Shown one piece after another: positions 50,112 to 59,522 of a stretch of 64,000 bases of DNA. The stretch lies in assembly GCA_026929865.2 (NCBI GenBank), contig CM049395.1:15640001-15704000 (forward strand), in the 5' to 3' direction. A program made the translations under genes and the position numbers. Origin of the DNA: Hyperoplus lanceolatus (taxonomy: Eukaryota > Chordata > Actinopteri > Uranoscopiformes > Ammodytidae). Within the stretch, counting starts at the first letter, position 1, and each line of letters opens with the position of its first letter. The notes under the pieces were generated by a model. It made no database searches. It was not told where the DNA came from and saw only the letters and a list, made by a program, of their open reading frames with translations.

Positions 50112-52509
50112 ATTCATCCAATCCTCAGTCTGTCACTTTGTCCTTCTTCCTCCCCACCAGCTGTTGGTAGCACTTTTTATATTCATGTTGTTTGTGGCAA
50201 AAAGGGGACAAGTGCAGTAAAGCAGTACCATGTTAGTATGATCTCCACACTTTGTTCAGACTTCTCTTGACAGCAATTGTTTAATCGTTGGCAATCCAAG
50301 TGCCAAAAAATATGTTTTTTTGTTACAATTAAGAGATTTTTCTTTTTTTTCAAGATTTTCAAGATTTGTTGTACAGATGTTTAAGTGAACAGTGGAATTC
50401 ATACAATGAATTACAATTTTTTAAGCATTAATAACAATTTTGTAAAGCCTATGTAACATCATGTTAAATGCATTTGACTTTTCTTTGTTTTTCTATAAGG
50501 GCATTTGATATGTTATGAAGACCTTTGCAAATGTGACCCAGTGAGACGAATTGAAAATGTATAATATGGCGGAAATGTTCACCCAGCAATGTTCACCACA
50601 AACACTGTGTGAAGGACTATACTGTAATCCAAGCACAGACTTTTGTTAAGGGTGTTCATACTATCATTCGATGCAGCCTTTGTTTCTCTGGCAAGGCAAA
50701 TGACATGATGTTAAACTCCATGTTAAAGTTGCAGACAGAAACAAATTATAAGGCAAGGAATCAGTCAAGCATTAGATGAAACCTTTCCTCCCTCTGATAG
50801 CTGTAAACCATACAATGAATTGAACCATGGGCCAGATTACAACACAGTCCAGATACAGTAAAGCAGACAAGAGGTACAACTCTTTAAACCCACACGAGTA
50901 CTTAAATATAGTGGCATTCATCAAATGTCATGAGGAGGATGATGCACTTTTGTAAAATGTTAATGTTGTACTAAAGCGATGTTAACAAAGTACATTCAAT
51001 GGCAGTTGTAGTTAACAGCTGCAGTTGGTCTTGTCAGAGAGTAATGTGAAATATATCCTGCATTTGTTTCAGGAAGTTTTACCAATTTGCAAAATAATTT
51101 TGCATCTTTGTATTTTGTAGTGGATAGATAATAACAGGCATTTACACATAACTTGAAAACATCTCACAAACTTTACTGTTCTGCAATTTTTTAGCTAAAT
51201 TGAACACACAAAATGTAGTTGGAATATGTATTGTGTTATATAAGTACTCTGTGGAAGACCCTGTATAGAGAGCAGGAAGATGCCTTTTGCTTTTTTAATT
51301 TTGTCTCTCAGCAGTCCATAACATCGGTCTTATTTTAAGCCATCGGTAATATTGACTTTTTGCACGCTCAGGATCGTAAAAAAAAAGCTTAATTGTGCAC
51401 AGAAACAAGTGAGAAGGAAAGACATATGGCTCTCGAGACTTTAGAGTCTATTTTGCTACCAATTATTTTTTCAAGACAATATGGTGTTGATGATTTGTCT
51501 CCTCAATGTGCTTTTGCATGACATTAGAAAAAATACTGTTAACAGGTATGACGATACTGATCTTGTATTTTTCTACCTGTGAATACGAGGCAGTTTCAGT
51601 ACAAAGCAAAGCTTTTTACAAAGGGAAATGTTTGGATAGAGCCATGTGAATAACAAAATCTTCTCAAAATATGATGCCCATTGTATTTTTTAGCTCTATG
51701 TACATGTAGTACATATAGTAATTTTTTTATAATGTGACCATTAACTTTAAGAATGTTGATGGTTTTATAAAGAGTCGAACAAACAAATAAAACAGCTCAA
51801 AACAAACAGAAAGTTGAGTAAATGTCAGGAAAAGCTATAGTCTTATCTTTGGTCCTGTTTCCTTTCAGCCACCCGCTGTGGGGGAAGTGGATTTCCCTGT
51901 GGTTCTATATCACTATAGACAAATACTCTGTGGGTGGACATGGACAACATTTGGATTCCTTTTACAGTACTTATTTACATTAACCCAGCTTTGATGTTAA
52001 TGCCAGCCCATTGGTGCTGCTCTTAACATTTTTAAGGGACTCAAAGAGAACCCCAAAGCCATAAGATAACACACTTAGGGGGCTGGTAGATTTTGATCTT
52101 GGTTATATTTTAACTTCTAAACCTTCAAATTATAGTGTGGGGTTGTTTCAGAAACAGTAGCATCTACCAATCTGAGACATTACGGCTCTTTTTAGGGATT
52201 AAGAGATGTCCTTCAAATACAGCAGCCGTGATCTTAATGGACTCTTGCCCCATGGTCAATGTAATTACTCAGTAGAGAATACTTTGCAAGCAATTATGTC
52301 ATTTTTATACACACTTCAAGTTATTGTGCTTATCCCCTCTTGTTTAAATTGTTCATTGTTATTGTTACGATTAGTTGTGATTTATGTGTTTGTGTTATAA
52401 ATTGGTCTCGTTTCTAGATGTCTTGTATAAAAAATATACCCTATATTTTCCCCTGCCTATAAAACGTTGATGTGATGCTTTATATTTTTCTGTTTATTAT
52501 TGTTCTATA

Positions 52510-52515
52510 AATAAA
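52510..52515 (+). terminator. smad3: poly(A) signal AATAAA, candidate smad3 end
   Basis: AATAAA followed by TATATATCTTGTGGTG. It is the last such signal before sequence that looks intergenic; a more proximal AATAAA lies at 51786. Confidence 0.5.
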
Positions 52516-53764
52516 ATATATATCTTGTGGTGATGCTGGGGCCGACATGCCATCTGAGATGAAAACTGAAGCTTTTGAATGTCAAACGACCATGTCTGTA
52601 TTTCAGGTTATTCTTGATATCAGCCAGATTCACTTCGTAGAGCATAACCAAATAATTCAACTAGCTCAATTGAATCCAGTTCACACTATAATTTAACATA
52701 GGAAATCCAAATTACAGTTGTAACTCAAATGTTATAGCGTCACAAGTTTTCTTAGCGTGAAGTGTACTTAAAACAGTTATTACAGGCCTCCCTGGAAACC
52801 TTGAAGTTTTTAGACTCCTCTTTATTCTTCTGTAGTTTGGGGATTTCCTACTGTGGTGGATCATTTTACACTGTCCTAAAACGCAGACAGAAAGAGTAAT
52901 TACAGTCCCCAAAGCGGAGACTCTTTTGTTTCATCTCACAAGCTAATGCAAACCATACTAATGTCTGCTCTCACAGACGCATGACATGGCTTCAAAAAAT
53001 GAGTGCAGCCTTTGTTCTGATGCCCTTTAGGTATAGAGGGCTGAACAACCTGAACTAAATCCCTGTCACTATGGTGACAAATAGTTTGGATGCATGAGAG
53101 AATCAGTTGTTTTAGTCAGACGGTGGCGGGACCTAAGCCAAACTTCTTCAATCTTCATAATATCTGGTTATTTAAAATACAGTCTCTGTCATGAACAATC
53201 TTTTTTTTTGCAATCCAAGAGATTGTTGTAGGCCCAAGCACCTCCATTGTGCAATAACATCAAAGGCTGAAGCTGCATCCACTCAGCCGTCTTTACATTA
53301 CGTCTCCACCAGTCCCCTGTCTGTTGAGTTCCGCCTGAGCTCATTCCTAGACAACACAAGCATTGAATAATTAAATCTGTGTTTTTTTCAGTAGAGTCAA
53401 ACTCAGGGCATATATGAATCATAGATTGAGACTGCATGTGAACTTGGATATGCATAAAATGTTGCACTGCTCCAACAAAAATGATTTAGGGGGCGGATTT
53501 GTTTTAATTAAGCATTAGGTCAAAACTGACATAACTATCTTCAGCTATATGGCAACAACAACTAAACAGACATTCAATAGTATTTCTGAAATCAATTTAA
53601 AGTATTTTTTTTAAATTAGTGCTATCTGACTTGGTCTTTGCTTCACTAGGAAGATGTATAGATAGTGGATATACGTTTTCAGGTTTTTGCATACAACTGA
53701 ATGAAGATAACATTGTTACATGTGTATGAATGTCTTAGTGAGAGGCAAACATTGTCGTTAGATC

Positions 53765-53890
53765 AGCCTTAGAATATCTGATGGGTAGCCGTCTCTGCCA
53801 TCAGTGTGTGAATGTGTGTGAAAGGGGTGAAGGCGACAGAAGTATAAAGCGCTTTGAGTGGTCAAATCTGACTAGAAACGCGCTGCTTAC
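53765..53890 (+). mobile_element. LINE (L2/Maui-like) or derived SINE 3'-end fragment
   Basis: CATCAGTGTGTGAATGTGTGTG and AGAAGTATAAAGCGCTTTGAG, then GTGGTC, are a very common teleost L2-type 3' end. Only the tail is present. Confidence 0.65.
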
Positions 53891-56222
53891 CTAAAAAAAG
53901 GAATCTTTCCAATTGTATGCTAAATTAACTTTTTTCTCACTACTTATTTGCAAACTAATACGGTACTGCACAGGCCAGCAGCCCTTTTAAGTTCCTTTAA
54001 GGACTTTCTCATTGTTTTGTTGAATAATAAGTATATTTTATTGCTGCACCAAAAATACAATGGGTGTCTGTTAATAATTGCCCTTATTAAAACATACACA
54101 CTGATGACACCATTGTTAATTCAACTTTTTCTTGGTCTCATTAAAAAACTGTTTAATTCTTAGATATTATTTCCATTGTTGGTTTGAGTGAAGTGTGTTT
54201 ATACCATAGGTTTGTACCAAAGGTCACCATCATGCTTCTTGTTACTGATGGCCATGAACAGTTTTAGCTCAACACTCCCATCTGCTGGCTTGGTGGTGAA
54301 ATAACGGGCTGGGTACAAACTAAAGTGAACTCCATTAAAGCAGAAGTAAGAGATATATTTATGTTAATTTACGTGTTCAATTAATTAATTAATACGTGTT
54401 CATATAATTAATTTATACAAGTATACAATTTATACAATTTATACGCAGAGCGCAACAGTGAGGTGAATGTTTATGCGCCTACAATGGCGGAGCAGGTGAA
54501 AATCCTTCACAATGTCTGTTTTTATGGTGTTTATCGTGTTTTATCGCCCTGAGATGACACTAGATTACTCGCTGCTTGAAGACCGCTGTGCGTTAATGTG
54601 GTGACGTAGGGACGAAGGAGGGGACTGCTAACTGACAGGAAGTTAGCTAAAAGAACCATTTTGCTTACTTCTCTTTTGACATCATGATTGACATAAGGAA
54701 GGCAAGTTTGCTTTTTAATTTAGTGGGCATTTGATAGTGTGCACTACAGAGGTGACAGGAAGTGATGGAGGGAGAGAGGAAAGGATGATATGTGACAAAC
54801 TTCTCTGACCAGAGTTTTCCACAAGGTGTACTGTCTACATGGTCAGTACCTCAGACCCCTACACCACCAGGACTCCACGTTATTAGTTCCTATTAATCCC
54901 AGTAGTTTGTAAAACTATTTATTGTATCACTTAAACGTGCCATTGAACAGCTTTAACAGGACAGAGATTCAGTATTGATTTGTCTCTTGAAGATATGTAA
55001 CAAATGTCCAGGTTGCGTTGTACAGTTTCTTATGGTATTTTTTAGGTTAAAGTTTTTTTAGTTTTAGTTTTATTTATTTTGCACAATTAAAAAAGAAACA
55101 TACACAAAGAATGGTAAAGAATACAAATAACATACAGTGCAGGGAGAGGCAGAAAACCCAATGGGCTTATTTGAAGCCTCCACCTAAATAATGTTAAAAT
55201 TTCACAAAGTTATAAGGAAACACAAAATAAACATACAAAAAATCATATGACTACATAAAGTGATAAACAACTAATAATACCAAATTATATATAATAACAA
55301 CATAATAATAACATCAATATAAAAGCAGAAAATGTGTAAACTCATCAGGTACTTTAAAAGTGAATTATTAAAGCAAGTTTGTTTGAAATGCACCCTCTAA
55401 AGTTAAACAATGAGGGCAAGTGCTTCAAGTAAGACAAAAGTAAGATCCCCTGAGACAACACATTAAGGTCCCGATTCTATCGCTGCACAAATATTGAATA
55501 CAATACAGAGATTAGTAGGCTATAAAATTGGTTCATATATTTCCACAACAACAAATAGCATATTCCACGTTCACTTTAATCCCATATTAAGTGGAGAATT
55601 GCCGTTGTGTCGGTTAGTGTGGGGCCACATGATTAAAGCTAATGGTGATCAAATGGACATGACTCGATAACGACAGACATGCACATGGCTCGTGCTGCCT
55701 GTTGACTGATGCCATTAAGTGTTGGAGAGCGGGCCCAAAGAGGAACAGATGAGCGCAGTCAGCTCTTGTCTCGGCGTGAAGGTCACTACCGGAGCAGGTG
55801 TTGACATCGAGAACATTTGTTGGTAAACAAATCCATCTTTGCAAAGGTCACCATTAGTTTCACCACAATATCTGTCTCCCTTAATCTTCTCTTTAGCTTT
55901 TCATCCCTCTCTCTTGTTGTCATGCCTCCGCTCTCTCCTTGCTCTCTGTTTACTTATCTGGCTCCAGCTCCAGAGGTATTTTCAAGAGGACAAGAGGAAT
56001 GCCTGCCATCGGTCGCTCTAAGCTCTGTCTGCCGAGGAGAGAAAAAGGCACAGACTAAAGCGTTATCAGCATTCAGTAGTCATCAACCTGATTGCATGGC
56101 CACGGGTGGCTACGTTACAGCTGTCTCTGGACAGCAGCAGGTACCCAGCCCGGCATGCCAATGGAGATGGGCACCCTCTTCTCCAACTGGCTGCTGTTGG
56201 CCCTCTGCCTGCATGTCACCCT

Positions 56223-56241
56223 CCCACACACACAAATGCAG

Positions 56242-56328
<87 letters not shown>
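56223..56328. repeat. (CA)n microsatellite, about 105 bp
   Basis: CA array with GCAG and AAAC interruptions near its start. Confidence 0.97.
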
Positions 56329-56329
<1 letters not shown>

Positions 56330-57529
56330 CAGCTAGCCAACACTCATCCCCCCTTGTCAGTTTTACCACCCGTGCAGGAGAGGAAACTGTCACACTGTCT
56401 CCACTGAGTAGACATTTTGTTCCAAAAACATTCATAAGCACCTGGCCAGCGATTATGTTCAGTGAACAAATTAAAAACATGCATACAAAATATTCAAATG
56501 CAGGCAGGTTGTAAGGGAATGTTTGGTGTAGCAGGCAACAAGATAAACAAGTTTAATTTCACCCCTCAAAGCAATTTTCATCTCATTGATGCAGTTTTTT
56601 TTCCGTCAATATGTTCTCAATTTTTCTCTCAGCCAAAACCAAGCAATGTGCCTAACACTATCTTACTTAACTGTGTCGAGAAATGCTTCCATTGTTGAAC
56701 CCTGATAAAAATAATAAAGATCAATGTGAGAACAGGTCAATGTTGAACCCCAAAGAACAGGGGAACATAACAGTTGTGGAGAGAGTGGGGATAGGAAAGT
56801 GTGGGAAAAAAAGAGGCAGTGAGGGAAACGTATTTACTGACATCCATGGGCTGTCACCACTCTGATTAATGGTGGTTGGAATCCCTGCCTGGTGAAAAGG
56901 TGTTGTTGGGGTGTAGAGAAAGCCCAGGCACTGACCTAGAACTAATAGCATTCGACTTGAACAAGCTGTCCAACCTGAGAGAGCGGGCTTGGCTGCTGCC
57001 AGTACAGCGCTCGAATGAAAACGAAAGGAAATAAGAAAAGTTAGGAAAGGGGAACAAGGGAAGAAGGTTCCCAACCTCTGAACTCTTTACACCTGGCCAG
57101 ACTCCAGGCTGAGTCTAACATCACCTTATTTGAGCCAATAACTATTCGATAGATAATTGAGCAATAGGTCGCTCAATTGATAAGCAACAAATTTAGAATA
57201 TTTACAAATCAATCATTTTGAGCCATCGTTGATAGGTGCGGTGTCAACTGTAACTGCATATCATTGAAAAGTACAATAACTGTGCATCTTTGATAGTGGA
57301 ACCCAGAACCTGTCAATCGCTGTTAGCATAATACAAGAAGATTAAAGAATGTGCAGACATTTAGGCTGTTCTTGGACACAGCTGCTGTGAGGTGAATGAT
57401 AATTTCATGCTAATGTGTTGATGATTATAGTAGGTTTAATCTGAAGTCACACTACATACAAGGTACAGGTGTCATTAATTTTGCGGGTATATGGTCGAGT
57501 ATTGGACAATGTTTACCTTTGTTTCTACC

Positions 57530-58310
57530 AGTTTCTCAACAGCTGTATACTTTTACTACCTAGCAATAAACAACTTTTTTGACGTCTTTCAGTCAGGATT
57601 TCGACAAAACCACAGCACTGAGACTGATCTTGCCAAGGTCTTCAATAACATCTACTTACCTAAATACAGACACTGGCAAACATTCAGACTTAGTTTTACT
57701 GTATGTAAGGGCTGCATTTGACACGGTCAACCATACTAGACAGACTGGCAATATTGGTGGGACTTTATGGCATAGTACTAAACTGGCTTTAATCCTGCTT
57801 AAAGGACAGAGACCACTATTTATAAGCAATTACACATCTGAGCAAACAAACATGATGAAGTGGGGTTCCCCAAGGTCTGGGGCTTTTTCTGTTTGATATC
57901 TACATGCTCCCGCTAGCTCAGATTATGGTAAACAACAAAATGTGTTACCATAGTTATGCAGCTGACACACACATTAACATAACCATATCACCAGTGGACT
58001 ATATATTTGAATTAAACAAAGACAAACTGGATAATTGTCTTTGATTAAATTAGTAATGTGAAAAACTACAAACCAAACCAGAAATCTTAGTGTAGTTATG
58101 GACTTGGACCTGAATAAAAAACACGTCCATGCATCATTAGTAGACTTAACTAATGGGACAGTGTCTTTCGCAGGCCTTCCTAATCAGAAAGCATCAGCTG
58201 ATTCAGATGACTGCTGCTCGAGTCCAAATGTCTGGAAATGTTTTTATTATGAACAGGTCTTCGAGCTGTGTAATGACATTTGTACTGATAGTCCGTTATT
58301 CCTGTTATTG
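57530..58310 (+). mobile_element. L2-like LINE reverse-transcriptase fragment, decayed
   Basis: Recognisable in shifting plus-strand frames: FFDVFQSGFRQNHSTETDLAKVFNNIY, AAFDTVNH, VPQG-like GVPQGLG near 57865, YADDTHI-like near 57955 and a GVVMDLDLN-like tail near 58100. This order matches the reverse transcriptase of L2/Jockey-type LINEs (usual form FQSGFRxxHSTETAL, LSAAFDTVDH, YADDTQL). Multiple frame changes, stops and shortened segments show it is long dead. Confidence 0.85.
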
Positions 58311-58455
58311 TAATTTATGTTAAAGAACAACTTTGAAAATAAACTTTAGAAATAGTATTAAATAAAGTGAAAATCACACACAGACCTCAAAAAAGAAAGA
58401 AAAAGAAAACGTCAGGGGTGCTCAAAAGATGTTGGGCACACATGGGACAAGAAAT

Positions 58456-58515
58456 AATTAGGCAAGGCAAGGCAAGTTTATTTATATAGCACAATTCAGA
58501 CACAAGGCATAGCAA
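58456..58515 (-). repeat. LINE 3'-tail fragment (GGCAA repeats), antisense
   Basis: (GGCAA)n followed by GTTTATTTATATAGCACAATTC, the reverse of the tail GAATTGTGCTATATAAATAAAC seen also at 60596-60690 and, in plus orientation with one mismatch, near 62728. Confidence 0.75.
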
Positions 58516-58914
58516 GGGAAGACAGTAACCTTCTCAAAATAGCCATGATAAAGTGATTCAGTGCTTGGAGATTAAAATCTAGGTGCCACTATCAACCGAT
58601 GACATGTCTTATGTAGAATGGGAAACACACGTTTTTTTTCTTTTAAATCACAGCATTGTATACCCATGCTTTAATGCTTCATATGGGAACAACGTCAATG
58701 GAGAGCTTATTTTATTGAATTATACTTCAATCTTCTGTGCGTGTTGTTAATACTACAACATACATTCAAAAGTTGTGGATTACTTTACATACAGTACATG
58801 TTTGCAGTTCAGCAAATGTAAAAAAGAAAGATAATTAGGCACATAATGTCAAGTTGATGTTCTGTATTTGAAAAAAACTGACAGTTGTCCAATACTTGAA
58901 CTAGTTTTTCAGCA

Positions 58915-58920
58915 TTTATT
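58915..58920 (-). terminator. poly(A) signal for the HIPK-like gene
   Basis: TTTATT on the plus strand, AATAAA on the minus, about 55 nt beyond the kinase stop codon. Confidence 0.55.
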
Positions 58921-58972
58921 TTTAAATCAATCAAATAGTCATGGTGTCATCAACAAAGCAAACACAATCCAT

Positions 58973-59522
58973 TCATTCATCTAATTGTTTCTTTACAAAC
59001 AAGGTCATTATTGCTCTGCCAAATAATTTACGATTTCTCTTGAGCCGTCTATTTTTTACTTTGACAGGTGGACCTTCATCAGGTAACCCGTCATTGGGCA
59101 ACATCTGCTCAGCTGCAACGACGGCACCTTGGCTGTCCGCTGAATCAACAACAGTTGAGTCAGCAGTGGCTTCAACTCCAGTAGCCGCTGCCCTGACATT
59201 TGAGGGAGGCATATTTGTAAGGCTTTCAGAGGAGCGACAGGTGGCCGTGCCTGTACCACTTGTAAGAGTGGTTGAAGGCATTTCACTTTCAGTCTCTTCA
59301 GCAACAATGTCCTTAAGAGGTAGTTCCTCAACAGCATTTAAGAGAGGCATGTTTATAATGCCGTTAGAGGAGCGTGGAGTGGCCAAGCGTTGTCCAGCAG
59401 TGGGAGTTGAGGCTGAGTCTGTGCCATTAGTAAAAGTTATGGCTGAGTGTGCTTTTTCAAGTTTTTCTTCTGGGTCATCCACTGGGCGACAGACCAGCAT
59501 ATATTCAGAGGAATCCTCAAAA
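58973..59522 (-). CDS. HIPK-like exon 9 (C-terminal tail)
   Basis: Acceptor TTTTATTCAG|T; codes FEDSSEYMLVCRP through a Ser/Thr/Ala-rich tail to KKQLDE and TGA. Two loosely repeated blocks (PRSSNGIINMPLLNAVEE and CRSSESLTNMPPSNVRA) occur in it. Confidence 0.85.

Larger units (their letters stand above)
49945..52530 (+). other. smad3: probable smad3 3' UTR
   Basis: About 2.6 kb of T-rich, mostly repeat-free DNA after the stop, with AATAAA at 51786-51791 and AATAAA at 52510-52515 followed by T/GT-rich sequence. A long 3' UTR is usual for SMAD3. A CA array lies about 110 bases after the stop. The end point is inferred from the signal only. Confidence 0.6.
52540..57490. other. intergenic DNA between smad3 and the kinase gene
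   Basis: It holds a LINE/SINE tail-like fragment (53765-53890), an ATTTATTTTGCACAATTAAAAAAG segment with GGGCTTATTTGAAGCCTCCACC (55060-55200, probably an antisense LINE 3' end) and a long CA array at 56223. Translated frames over the CA array are artefacts. No gene recognised. Confidence 0.5.
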
